From positions 15,128,001-15,192,000 of the forward strand of contig CP075494.1 in assembly GCA_021613535.1 (NCBI GenBank): a DNA stretch of 64,000 bases, written 5' to 3'. The notes beneath the pieces were generated by a model. That model ran no database searches, was not told the origin of the DNA, and was given only the letters and a program-made list of their open reading frames with translations. Of this stretch, positions 1-11,600 are shown one piece after another; positions within the stretch are counted from its first letter, which is position 1; every line of letters begins with the position of its first letter. A program made the position numbers and the translations under genes. This DNA comes from Adineta vaga. Lineage: Eukaryota > Rotifera.

Positions 1-698
1 TATATATAAGTCCAGGAAATTCTTCATAGTTCATTTAAACACGCACATTGAACTGTGAACCCTGTTTATCTCATGAGATTTTCAATACATAAGAATCTTA
101 ATGACAAAATCAAATTTATCTTTGAAAAAATTTTCTTCGAATATCTTCTTATCCTAGTTTATGTCTTACATGAGAGAAAAGATAATACAGAAAATTCAAT
201 TTCGTCATATATGATTAATCATCCATGTGTTTTTCTTTTTATCACTGTCAATTATTAATTACCGATCATGTTTTTCAATACGGATAGAAAACAAACATAG
301 TCGCAAATTGATTGATCAAGTGAAACAACTTTCGAGTGAATAATCGTTATCATTGGAATAATATAAGAATGACAAAGACTATATGTTATGTAGAATATTC
401 AGAAGAAGAAGAAAGATATTATAGACAAGATTTGAATTATTTATTTTCATCATTAGATTATTTTTAGTAATATCTCATTAATAATATTCCGACATATTCT
501 ATTGTACATATCGTTCATAAAGTAAAATATGTATTCTCAATGATGATTGGTTACCTGTTCATATCATACCTATTGAAGAAAAGGAGACCTATCAAATACG
601 TATTGGTTGATATGACTAATAACTGATTATATGAATATTTTGTTTGATTGTATAGGAAAATATTTCCTTGATAGAAATTGGATTCAATTGAACGATTA
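1..698. other. Region upstream of the Tudor gene, with possible decayed coding sequence
   Basis: No intact gene is seen. From about 370 a reading frame begins with ATG and runs through an acidic, tyrosine-rich stretch to a TAG near 466, directly followed by a TAA. The same frame then stays open with a plausible protein-like stretch to about 537. A protein-like continuation (DDWLPVHIIP...) then appears in another frame up to about 605. This looks like 5' exons of the neighbouring Tudor gene that have been damaged, or that belong to an exon structure not resolved here. Bases 1-360 hold nothing recognisable. Confidence 0.3.
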
Positions 699-2299
699 AT
701 GAATTCATCAATGAATAATAAACAAGATGTTACTGAACAAATTCTTTTTTGTCAAAATGGTATTACTAATTTGAACGTATCATCAAAGAAAAACATTCTT
801 ACAGATGTGAATCATATCAAATCAATTGAAGAAACAAAATCTGTCGATGAAAGATTAGTTGTCGATATTCTTTCGAATGAATATCAATATAATACATCAT
901 CATTTGAACTTCATACAGTTCAACAATGTTGTATAGTATCAATAATCTCTCCACGTGCATTTACGATTCAATTAACTCGAAATCTAGTTGAATGTGAAGA
1001 ATTCTATCAAAATATGAAGTAAATACAGATGATTATAATTTCATTATCTTCTAAATTTCTTTTCTTGTTTAGTAATTATTATAATTCAATTGATGATCTT
1101 CAAATTCCTCAAGAATATTTACGTAAAAATCTTCTTTGTGTTACTTATGATGAATCTATTCATTGTTGGAATCGTTCTCAAATTATGGAATATGATTTAT
1201 ATGAAGATACTGTCAATGTTTTCTTTGTTGATTTAAATTCTTGGCAAGAAAATATTTCACGTTCACGTATTCGATTTATTTTAACAAAATATTCTTCTCA
1301 ACCTGTTTATATATTAACATGTCGTTTAGCAGCGATTGATTCATTGCATAATTCCAGTGAATGGACTGATGTAGTAACAAAAACATTTCAAAATGTTATT
1401 CAGCATTGTCAATGTGATGTTGAACCATTATTGAAACGATGTGATAATATGTTTTATGTGAATTTATTTGCCGCACATGATGAAGCATATGTTTGTATTA
1501 ATGATTTTTTAATTCATTGTCAAATGGCAAAACCTGCTGATGATAATATTAATGAAGTAAATTCTGTAAGAACAAAATCAAATTGACTTTCAAGATAAAG
1601 TTAATTTTTCGTTTGTTTGAAGATGATTATGTTCGATGATAATGGACAACCTATGCATGCAATGATGGCACTCTATTGGAAAGCAGAAGTGTAAGTTTAT
1701 TGATAAGAGAGATTTAGCTAAGACGAAAATTGAAATTCTTTTTCTTTAGAACGATATCCGAACCAGAAGTATCTATTAAAAAGCGAGATGATGATCGTCA
1801 ATCGAATGCTTCTACAGCATCTTCGCAAACAAAATATTCATCTCTGATAAGAGTGATTTTCATCAATGAAAAAGATAAAATAATATTTGCAAGATATAAA
1901 TCTTATATTATGTTGCCCTGGTTTACTCTATCAACTATTCTAAATGAAGCAAATGAAGAGAAAATAAAAAGTCTAGTGAGTTCTCTTAGAAAGAATATGT
2001 ATACAACCTTTTTTTCTATTTCCAAGGCGAATAAATTTGGTTTTAAACCAGTTTTTATCGATCCTCTTTCTCATCCTATTCTTTGTTCTCAATTAGTCAA
2101 ATCTATATTTCCAATATCAATATCAACTGAAATTAATCTATATTCTATCGATTGTGTTAGAAAAATTCTTCATGTTTATCATTATCAACATATGGAAATT
2201 TTGCAAGTATTAGATCAAGCACGATTAGCTGAAGCTAGTGGTGATATGACATTTTGGGATAAGTCTTATCAAATAGAAAATATGAATCGACATGAATAG
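699..2299 (+). CDS. Tudor-domain protein (TDRD5/TDRD7-like), 5' end uncertain
   Basis: Spliced gene on the plus strand. Exons: about 699-1018, 1073-about 1555, 1623-1690 and 1750-2299. The 1019-1072 and 1691-1749 introns rejoin the frame cleanly. The first exon ends in a segment of the type V-x-S-I-I-S-P-R-A-F-x-I-Q-L followed by E-E-F-Y-x-N-M, the usual entry to an extended Tudor domain. The second carries the Tudor core (W-x-R-S-Q-I, then V-x-V-F-F-V-D-L, then a cysteine-bearing strand) and a further strand pair ending in F-Y-V-N-L-F. Tudor proteins of this kind bind methylated arginines on Piwi proteins in germ granules; that role is family knowledge, not shown here. The last exon is poorly conserved. 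The donor near 1556 and the true start are uncertain, and upstream sequence looks broken, so this copy may not be functional. Confidence 0.55.
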
Positions 2300-2460
2300 A
2301 GGAACTTATCCATATTGAATTTGCTTTAAGTCTATCTTAGAAATAGTCATGAATATATTTATTAATTTTTCTCTTTTCAATTATTGTTAACTGTACATAT
2401 AAAAAGAAAGAAAACAAACAAACAACGATAAACATATTATTTACATCTTTATAAGATTTT

Positions 2461-4827
2461 CTATTTGTGTGTTCGAATTGGAGTAGGAATACCTCGTTTG
2501 ATTAAAGCTCGTTTTCCTGATGGTGTTGTCTAAAGGAATAAATATCACATAGAAATAATTCATATAGGAAGACAAAAACTTGAATAATCATACCGTCATT
2601 GATATTTCAAACCTGTCGTTGTATTTCCTACATTTAAACTATGTGTTGATGTATTTTCAGTTGTATTAACGATTTGATCAATTAGACGACGTTGTTTAAC
2701 AGGTGTAACGATAGCTGAAGAGGTTGTATCTATATTAAAACGTTTTGTTGTTTGTGCTTGTTTAGATTGTGCTCGTGTTTTTAATGTGGAATTATTCAAT
2801 GGAGTTTTACCAGTTGGTAAATGAGGAATACCAGCACGACGAGCAGTAGTTAATGGTGTTCGTAGATTTGGATGTTGATCAGTCTAGAAAAAAAATTGCT
2901 TTCTAATTAGATCGAAAGTCATAATTGAATAAAGAATATTCCTACGCGTTTTGATGCAACATTTGGTGTTCCACTAACGAGTTGTTTCATTTTCAAAGGT
3001 GTTCGTCCAACGATTGTACCAGTAGAAGTCTAGACAACATGCATATTCAATTAGAAATGATTTGAACTTTCTTTCTTTCTTAGTTTACCTTAGCTGCTTC
3101 ACGTTCTCGTTCTTTCGCTTTCGTATAATCGTCTTTTCGTTGTACAATATAATCAGAAATTTCTTTTCCATTTGCACTCATAATAAATACTTGTCCATGA
3201 TTTTTCTCTCGATACTGATCAGCAATATGTTGAAGACGTAATTCACATTCTCGTAATGATGCTTCTAATTTCTTACGAGTTCTATCTTCAGCAAGTGCAC
3301 TATAACCTCGCCGATGAAAACGTTGTGGATCACTGGCATTTTTCTACAAAACATTTCTTTTAAAAATTGTAAGTAGAAAAAAAAGCCGTTCTACTTCGAA
3401 TTCTTGAAATTCTGTAAATAATTCATTCCATGCTTCAATTTGTTCATACATTGAACGATTAACTTCATATTGAGCCTCTAATTCTTGTGCAAGTTCTTCA
3501 TGCATGAAATATATATCTTCTGTAAAATCATCTAAATATTGCGCAAAGAAAAACAACTTAGGAATTTATCTACAAGTTAAAGAAAATGTGAAATACTTGT
3601 ATATAAAACAGCATATTTTGAATCATTTGTAACATCACCAACGGATAATTTATTAAGAATAAGTTGAATACGTTCACGTGCTTTTAATATATCACTGGTT
3701 AATTTTTCCATTGCATGTTCGGTATAACGATCAACTTCGGCAATGAGCTAAATGAAAAGGAAAACGAATTAATATCAAATTTTTGTTTGTTTTCATAAAC
3801 AAAAAATTTACATCTGGTAATTTTGACATGCGACATTGTTTAGTATTTGAAACGACTAAAGCTTTTTCATTGGGTATTAATGATTGATGTTTTCGCATCA
3901 ATGTTGTTAACTGTTTATGTGATTCTTCAAAACAAACTTCAGCTTTTCGTACTTGTTCACTTATCTATTTATGAAAGATTAGTTATTATTCTAGATGAAA
4001 AAGAAATCATGTTTTACTTCAGCAAATTCTTTATCTACTAGTTCAAGAGCTTCTTTTGTTAATGTATACTGATCAATTTGTGTAAGATCTAATGCTAATA
4101 GACGTCCAACCATTGTTTCAGTAGTTGGTCGTTTCCATCCATAGACTTCTTCATATTCATATAATGTACGAACAATATCCGATAAATGATTAATACGTTT
4201 TTTCTACAAGAAATAAATTTTGATAAGATCAATTTTAAATCTCCATGTGATTACTTTTTCTTCACGTAATTCATTGATATGTTCGGATAGAAGACTGATT
4301 TGTGCAACTAATTGTTTGGAATTAAAATTTGAATTTTCAATTTGTAATGAACGTTCATTTAATTCATTACATAATTGTCTTTCTTCTCGACGAATATCCG
4401 GTTCACATTCAAGTAATTTTTCATGTTCTTCTTTTAAACATTTATATTTATCAACATAAGTACGTAAAGCTTGAAGAACAGGCAATGTATTTCCATATAA
4501 TGGACACGTTTTATCTGGATGTAAGTCAGATAAAGTGATTCAAAACGTGAACGTATTGGTGCAAGTTCCGTACGTTTACGTTCAAGTAAAGCTTCATCTT
4601 CTGCTATCATTTCAGTAACCATTTTCTAAAGAAAAAAAAACAAGTTTTCCTTTCCTTTCATTTTAATTATCAGTATATAGTACTTGTAGTTCACGTTTGG
4701 TTTCTTGAATAAGTGAATTTGGATCGTCACCAACATCACTGCATAATTTGATGATTGAATGAATGTTTTGAGAATAAACTTCATTAACAATATCACCCGG
4801 TTGTCGAAGTGAAGACGGCGGTGACAT
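2461..4827 (-). CDS. PRC1: PRC1/MAP65/Ase1 family microtubule crosslinker, with two frame breaks
   Basis: Minus-strand gene of many short exons; start ATG at 4825-4827 (MSPPSSLRQPGD). PRC1 crosslinks antiparallel microtubules in the central spindle at cytokinesis. The identification rests on the coiled-coil N-terminal half, on the spectrin-like segment encoded around 3390-3560 (MHEELAQELEAQYEVNRSM), followed by the family signature around 3110-3345 with S-D-P-x-R-F-x-R-R-G and N-G-K-E-I-S-D-Y-I, and on a basic Thr/Pro-rich tail rich in T-P motifs. Two places break the frame inside exons: near 4530-4537, where the reading changes between F-E-S-L and L-S-D-L-H-P, and near 2605-2620, where the tail must change frame to join the last exon (ending R-G-I-P-T-P-I-R-T-H-K, stop 2461-2463). 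Without the second shift the protein would end at a TGA at 2596-2598. Confidence 0.8.
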
Positions 4828-6148
4828 AATGTAATGAGATTTTTAGTGAAACAATTGATTAAATTAGTTGCAGACGAGATTTATATATATTTTGGTATTG
4901 GCTATATGAACAAAGAGCTCAACTATAAGTGAATTGATATCAATCGAATTAAACCATTTGTCTCTTGATGCAGTAGAGATATTTAAATACATATTTTTCT
5001 TCGTTAAAATCATTTTAATTCTCTTAAAAATCAACGAAATCTTTTCTCAATAGATGGCGCTTATAATCATCTGTTCTACTCTCAATACAGAGAAATACTC
5101 AAAACCTAATACATGACAGTTATATCAAATATGAAGACGATTGCATTGAATAATCCAACGATATAATCATTGATAAATTCCGAAATCATATGTTTTTATT
5201 CATACATTTATTAAGCTTTCAAATGACTCACATCAAGAAACATTTATTTGTAGTTAATCAAAGCTTAAAGTACATATCTTGTTTTTGTATTCATATAATT
5301 TTGATTTGAAGAAAATATATCATTTATCATGATCGATAGATTCTAAAATACAAGACAAAATTTATTTAGATCATTGTGACATGCACTGATAGTAATTACT
5401 TTAGATACTCATTGTTGGTACTTTCTTATTATAACAGCATGATGATCTATTCCATCTTTGACAAATAAGTATGAGAATAGTAATAGAAATGAACGATATA
5501 AAAACAATTAATACTGCTTCCCATCTTGTATTTTCAATATGTAAAGCTCTATAATCGAAAAAACGAGACAAACGTAGTTTATTACGTACCATTAGACTAA
5601 TAGAAGAAGATAATTCTCTTTTTCAATCTGATAGATAGACAGACATAGATATAACACCATGTGATACGGAATATCATTTATAATAAAGATAAGATTATAG
5701 ATAATGTCATTAGGAATATATCTTGATAATCTCTTTAAAGCAATATTAGAAAATAGAAAATTTCTTCTACCGATCATTTCTATTTGTGATTGTATGAATT
5801 ATGAAAACTCTTTATTCATTCTGAATAACAATTGAAGATTTGTGTCAAAATTTTATTTTCTTTTGGGGTTTTTTTCCATCAATATTTTCGTGATATTCCC
5901 TAGTAAATGATAATATCTTGTTTTTTTTCATATTACCGTCTTCTCTTCCGTTCTCTTGTTTTATATATGCCTAAAACATCGTTAACATTTATATTATTTC
6001 AAAGCGATAACTATAAAAAAAAGCAATGAACCATGACGATATATATATACACAGATTGCATCTTTATTACGACTTGATGAGACAGAGAGTGTCATCAGTT
6101 TGTTTTTCTTCTTGAAGAACGTGTATAGACTGTGTCATTTAAGAAACT
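4828..6148. other. Divergent intergenic region between PRC1 and the phosphatase gene
   Basis: AT-rich spacer of about 1.3 kb between two divergently transcribed genes. It contains one candidate small membrane ORF on the minus strand (listed separately) and the 5' leader of the phosphatase gene. No repeat family, tRNA or other RNA gene is recognised. Confidence 0.5.
5401..5592 (-). CDS. Possible small single-pass membrane protein
   Basis: A 63-residue ORF on the minus strand starts with ATG at 5590-5592. A polar, Arg-rich N-terminus of about 28 residues is followed by one hydrophobic segment (AVLIVFISFISITILILIC) and a short basic, cysteine-containing tail. An acceptor-like ctattag lies four bases before the ATG. 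No family is recognised. The clean membrane-protein layout argues for a real gene, but the ORF is short and chance cannot be excluded in AT-rich DNA. Confidence 0.3.
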   Translation of the reverse strand: MVRNKLRLSRFFDYRALHIENTRWEAVLIVFISFISITILILICQRWNRSSCCYNKKVPTMSI

Positions 6149-7646
6149 ATGGCGGAGAATTTAACTGAGATGATGCAACGCGAATGGTCTTTAGCTAATA
6201 ATGAGAAAAATAATTACCATGGAAAGTTGAATAATAATCATTCTTGGCATTCACGGCGATTTACACGTAAAATATCTGATCAAAGTAGTGGAAATAATCA
6301 TCACCATCATCAACATCCATTAACAAATGATTATAATGATATATCATCATCATCATCGATACCTCCTGCACGTTTATCGAAGTTTTTCTCTAATCGAACC
6401 AATTCAGATGGAGCATATGATACAGATGGAGCATTTGAATCCTCAAGAAATTCTCTGAGACATCATCATCATCATCATCATCATAGTAGTAGTAATAATT
6501 ATGATTATTTAGTATCACCACGATTACCTGTCCGGCATCAGATGACCCAACCACCAAAATCAATGATTAATGGCTTGAGTCATCATCGTTCCATTAATAA
6601 AGCACAATTTAATTCGAATTCACCTCTTCCTTCTATTCCAGATCATGATGATCGAGATGATGATTCCAATGATGATAGTGATGCTCGTCGTCGACATATT
6701 CGTCTTAGTCGTCGTACACATCGTCCATCTACGATTGGTGGAATACATGATGTACGTCCAAATCGTACAATAACACCATCACAACATGCTGCACCTGTTC
6801 TAAAACCTCTAAGAATAATATTTATGCGTCATAGTGAACGTGCTAATCAAGCACTAGGTCCAGATTGGTTTAATAAAGCATTTCGTACAAATTCATATGT
6901 CGCTTATGACGACAAATTTACCACGTATGTTACCTAAAAGACGATTTGATGAAGCCTTTGCATTCGATGCACCATTAACAGGTAAGAATTTTTATTCATC
7001 GTATTCTTCTAATTTCTATATTTTAGTCAATGGTTTAAATATTGCTCGTCTTACTGGACGTGCTATGCTATCGAATGGTTTAATACCTGATGCATGCCTA
7101 TCATCAACTGCTCTTCGTTGTGTACAAACATGCGAACGAATTTTAACAGGTAATTATTTTGCATAATTCTCTTTGTTTTCGTTCATTTTGTTCATTCTCA
7201 TAGGTATGGATCGTCGTAATCGTATTCCAATTCGAATTGAGCCTGGCCTATTTGAATGTCCTCATTTGAATCATAATATTACCGATAGTTTTATGAGCAA
7301 AAGAGAATTAATGGAAAATAGTTATAATATTAAACATGGATATAAAGCATTAGTTCCAAAAGTTCCTGTACCGGAAACATTAGATGATTATTTTGATCGA
7401 AGCGCTGCTGTTATACATGGTATTATTGATAGATATGGTCATCGTGGTGGAACAGTTCTTATTGTTACACATGCACCAGGTTTATTAGCATTGACTGATG
7501 CATTGAAAGGTGTACGACCAAATATTGAAACATTCTATCGAACTGTATCAACTTATCCACCATTAGCAACCTATTTAGCTGAATATGATGGTACAAAATG
7601 GAGATTTTCAGATCAACCATTCAATATTATTTCAACTGAACAGTAA
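6149..7646 (+). CDS. Histidine-phosphatase (phosphoglycerate mutase-fold) protein, UBASH3/TULA-like, with a frame break
   Basis: The first roughly 220 residues are disordered, rich in Ser, Asn, Asp and His, with a run of nine histidines. They replace the UBA and SH3 domains found in vertebrate UBASH3 proteins. The phosphatase domain then begins with the phospho-acceptor motif M-R-H-S-E-R (near 6823-6840), followed by D-A-P-L-T, S-S-T-A-L-R-C-V-Q-T, the G-L-F-E-C stretch, and the second catalytic histidine in V-T-H-A-P-G (near 7465-7482). These match the order in TULA phosphatases, which act on phosphotyrosine signalling proteins. Introns lie at about 6981-7026 and 7150-7201. Between R-T-N-S-Y and N-L-P-R-M-L-P-K-R, in 6897-6937, the frame changes by one base with no room for an intron. 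The gene is therefore either broken or carries a sequence error. Confidence 0.75.
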
Positions 7647-8845
7647 AATGAACATTAGATGTACTTATTTTTTCAAAAAAAAAGTTTATTTTTCTTTATA
7701 TATAATATACTTCTGATTAACACTTCGTTTCTTTGCATTCGACTCTCATGTATGAACTGATGATATCCTAGAGCCACTATTGGTGTTGAATGAAAAAATC
7801 TTACCTTCATGTTTTTTGTTTTTTCTTAAAAGTCAATAGTGGATGTTTATTAACAATTTGGAAAATAGTGTAGTGGTGATATGCAACCTCTAGAGTAAGT
7901 GAGGTTGTGGTTGAGAGTATGGATGAGATGAGGATAAAAATATCGATTGAATGTTCACACTCAGATCTTGATTTTCATTCTGACTCTCGAGATATATAAT
8001 GTATGAACGAATGAGAAAAGAACATTCAGAAAAATCGCTGATCTAGCTCAACGAGAAGAAAAAGCAAAGAAACAGGTAAAAGATTTAAAAATTATGTCAT
8101 TTTGATTTTCATATTGATGAAAAAAGGTCGCGAATAGAGAACAATGAAACATCGAGTTAATAATTTACATGTCACGAATGAAGAACTTCAAGTAGAAAAA
8201 AACTTTTAAATCTTTTTTTTTAATCAATGAATATTTAGACATGGTTACATGATGAACATCAAGTTATTCGATGTTATTTAAGACATCCAAAAAACTTTGA
8301 GACAAATAAAAGTTGCTATTGCTCCCTAATTCATTGAACTCTAATGTTTACGATTAAGGACTTATTAACGAGTAAATGTGTGTTCTTTTATTTGTCGATC
8401 ATAAATGAACAGCATTGAAAAATAGTCTTTTAAAAATGATACTTTCAAAGTTTTTCAAAAGGAACCATCCCGAAAAATTTCTAGCCGGAATACGGCTTCT
8501 GGAGCGAATGTAGTAATTCTTAAATATAACTAGGACAAAAATAGAGAATGTAAAACTATGACATCAATCGCTTCATTAAATTGTTTCAATAATAGTTAGT
8601 AGCATTGAACGCATGGTATTTTCATTTGTTAAATGGAATTATCCATATCAGTTAGTATGAAAACAAAAAGGCCAGAACAAATGTTCCTTTCTATAAAGAA
8701 AAGGACAAGTAGAGACAATTATCGATAGATGTCATTTAAACGTAAAGATTTATTGGATTTTTCTTGACGCAATCAGTATATTGCGTTATTCACTGAAGAT
8801 GAAGAATTATTTCTTAATAATATCGAATTTTCTTTCTTAGGAAAA
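7647..8845. other. Intergenic region with short coding-like remnants
   Basis: About 1.2 kb without an intact gene. Around 8030-8075 a short stretch could encode a charged coiled-coil-like peptide. Around 8238-8330 an open stretch begins T-W-L-H-D-E-H-Q-V-I-R. A third, at about 8460-8530, is richer in G and C than its surroundings. They do not join into one frame and no family is recognised; they may be remnants of a lost gene or chance. Confidence 0.3.
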
Positions 8846-9996
8846 ATGAGTGATCAACGTTTTAAATATTATACAGGTTACGAAGTTGATAATGAACCAA
8901 GTGATGATGACGATGATATTCCCTGTAATACAGCAATCACAAATGGACAAAATGGTTCAGATAGGTAAAGAATTTTTAATAGAAAATTGATTTTCTAATG
9001 AAACGTTTGTTTAGTTCGGATGATGAATTTGACCGTCCACTTCGTGAATATGTAGAAAAGACACTGGCACAGACAGACGGGAAGAAAAAATCTACATCGA
9101 CGAGTTCCAATACGTTTGCAAATGAAATGGAAAATGAATTAGATCAAATTTATCATAATTTTATTACACGTGGAACATTTGAATTACCAATATCGAGTAG
9201 GAATTCGTTTGATTTTGTTTTCAGGATATATTGTTTAATATTTGTAGCACAAAAAACAAAAGAAACTAAAACCGTCGCGCTTAATCAAGCAGATGAAGAT
9301 GATAGTGATGATGAACCAAGTACGTGATCAGCTTCTTTTTTATTTAATAAAGTTTTCTCATCGAACAAAAATCTTTTAGATCAACCAGTCGTGAATAATG
9401 ATGAGCAAGAAAAAGTCAATGATGATCTTCTCTATGATCCCGACGAAGAAGAAGAAGATGAAAAATGGATGGCAAAAGAACGACTCAAGTACGTGTGTAC
9501 ATATTCATGGATTCTTAACATAGTCTTTCCTTTTAGATCTCGAGGTGCACAAAATGTCGACAAAATCGATACTTCAGCACTTGGACCGACTGATGCTGTT
9601 CTAAATTGTCCTGGTTGTATGGTCTTAGTTTGTCACGATTGCCAAAGGTAATCTGGATGTTTTTCGTTTTTTATTCTCATTTCTTTCTCTAGACATGAAA
9701 CAAATCGAAATCAATATCGTGCAATGTTTGTATTCAATTGTACAATTGATGAAAATCGTGTTGCGGCGGTTGCAGCCAGTCATAATGAAAAATCTTCCAA
9801 ACAAAAGAAGAAGAAGAATAACAAACGATTTAAAACTGATGATCCAACTTCGGTGAATACTGAAGAAGATGAAGACCAAAAGAATAATCAAGATATTCTA
9901 AGACCAGTATTGTGTAGTGAATGTGGAACAGAGATCGGTGTCTACGAACCCAAAGAAGAATTGTATCATTTTGCCAATGTACTTGCTAGTCATTGA
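8846..9996 (+). CDS. EAPP: E2F-associated phosphoprotein (EAPP) homologue
   Basis: Six or so short exons; ATG at 8846, first intron 8965-9014, last exon from about 9694 to the stop at 9994-9996. The N-terminal half is acidic with D-D-E and E-E-E-D-E-K-W clusters, matching the phospho-acidic part of EAPP. The C-terminal half carries the diagnostic zinc-binding-like core: N-C-P-G-C, then C-H-D-C-Q-R-H-E, then Q-Y-R-A-M-F-V, and later C-S-E-C-G-T-E-I-G-V-Y-E with the terminal F-A-N-V-L-A-S-H. EAPP is a nuclear protein reported to interact with E2F factors in vertebrates; its role here is inferred from homology. A tctttcttag tract ends five bases before the ATG, a position expected for a trans-splice acceptor. 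Confidence 0.88.
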
Positions 9997-10337
9997 AGAA
10001 TTTCTATATATTTTTTTGTGTTCCTATTGTTAATATACATTCGCGAATAAACAGCATTTTTTTTTAGAAAGAACGAATTGATGAACTTGAGTTGTCACAT
10101 ACCGAATTCTGATTTTTCGTCAATACATACTTCTCTTATCTATTCGTTCTTTTTCAAAAGCATAAAAAAAATGAGAGAACAGGTATATTGTGAATTGTTG
10201 CCCTCTATCTTTATCTCTAACAAACATGAATCATTGCCGCAATATTATGCTTTAAACTAGTATATCTTCAACACACACATAGCGTCTGTTGTTCTTTTTT
10301 TTATATACATCTTTAGAATTTCAACAGCGTGAAACCA
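9997..10337. other. Spacer between EAPP and ARPC2
   Basis: EAPP 3' flank with an aataaa at about 10036, then AT-rich sequence and an acceptor-like ctttag ending at 10316, 22 bases before the ARPC2 start. The short ORF inside the spacer has no recognisable content. Confidence 0.4.
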
Positions 10338-11361
10338 ATGATTATACTTGAAGTACATAATCGTATAATTGAAGAATTATTAACCGTACAAATCGAAACA
10401 TTTTTACGTAAAGAAAAGTTAGTTGAAATCAAAACGAATATTGTTGGTAAAGTGAATGATTTGTACATATTTGAAGAAACCTACTCATTTTAATTCAACT
10501 AGATTTTGATGGTGCACTTTATTTTGTTACACAAACACGTGATAGTCCATTTACTGTTAGTATTAAATTGAAATTTTTTCAAGAATTAGAACAATATGGT
10601 ACTGATGAAGTGAGTTGAAACTTGTTTTCTTCTGCGTCTTGTAAAAGAAGACAACTGAAATTTAGATTCTTCGTCGTGAATATGGTGATCTATTAGTTAC
10701 ACCTTTGGAAGGATATAATGCAACATTATCATTTGATATAGCTACCCAATTATCTAAAGGTGAAGCTAATGATGTTTGGTCACCAATAGTTCGAAAAATT
10801 TCAATGCTTAAAAGATATTGTTTTGCGGCTGTATTAGAAAAATATTTCGACTTTCAAAGTAAACAACTACCGGCAACAACGAATCAAAAACGAGCGGTTA
10901 TTCATTATCGTGAAGATGAAACAATGTATGTGAATGCATCATCAGATCGGGTGACCGTCATTTTTTCAACAGTTTTCAAAGATCCCGATGATAATGTTAT
11001 CGGACGAGTTTTTATGGAAGTTCGTTGAATATTGTTTTGATTTCTTGAATATTTTCTTCTATTCAAGGGACTTCGTGAACGAAGACAACAATTTCAACAA
11101 GCCCCACAAGTCATTGTGAGTTATCGAACACCACCCGAAGAGCTAAAAGATATGCCTGATGCTCGTACAGGCGATAACATTGGTTATTTAACTTTTGGTC
11201 TGAATAAATATGTCTTTATTGATCTTTACTTTGTGTTCTTTTTTATATTCGTAGTTCTCTTTCCTCGTCATACAAAAGTCGGAGCACGAGAGAATACAAT
11301 TAATCTGATTTATATTCTTCGAAATTACTTTCACTATCACATCAAATGTTGCAAAGTAAGT

Positions 11362-11395
<34 letters not shown>

Positions 11396-11600
11396 ACATC
11401 ATCTGTTTGAATATTACCAGGCGTATTTACACGCACATATGCGTCAGAAAACAAATGAATTTTTACGACGTCTTCAATTAGCTCGACCAGAAGTAAAGAA
11501 AACATATCGACGTGGTGCTGCTGGTGAGTTTGCAATGCATAAATTTTCGATAAAAAACCCTTTGTTTTGTTTAGGTGATGCAGCGACTGGTTTGGAATGA
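10338..11600 (+). CDS. ARPC2: Arp2/3 complex 34 kDa subunit
   Basis: ATG at 10338 gives [13 protein letters not shown], close to the start of animal ARPC2. Later exons encode [20 protein letters not shown], the highly conserved [42 protein letters not shown] and N-T-I-N-L-I. The C-terminal helix ([15 protein letters not shown]) follows a TA-repeat-containing intron near 11360-11420. The last tiny exon encodes [12 protein letters not shown]2 is one of the two central scaffolding subunits of Arp2/3, which nucleates branched actin in the cytoplasm. All frames join cleanly. Confidence 0.93.
11367..11393. repeat. (TA)n microsatellite in an ARPC2 intron
   Basis: A run of alternating t and a of about 26 bases immediately after the gtaagt donor. 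Similar TA runs occur at about 18399-18421 (AP3S intron), 23568-23583 and 60699-60715. Confidence 0.8.

Noticed and set aside
55-258. 67-residue plus-strand frame at the window start
   Set aside because: Starts with a non-ATG codon, has no protein-like pattern or splice context, and is what AT-rich spacer gives by chance.
6462-6484. Nine-histidine run as a metal-binding site
   Set aside because: It is a trinucleotide-repeat expansion in a disordered region; there is no supporting fold.
11188-11535. Minus-strand frame of 115 residues with an Ile-Tyr run
   Set aside because: Produced by the TA repeat and the antisense of ARPC2 exons.
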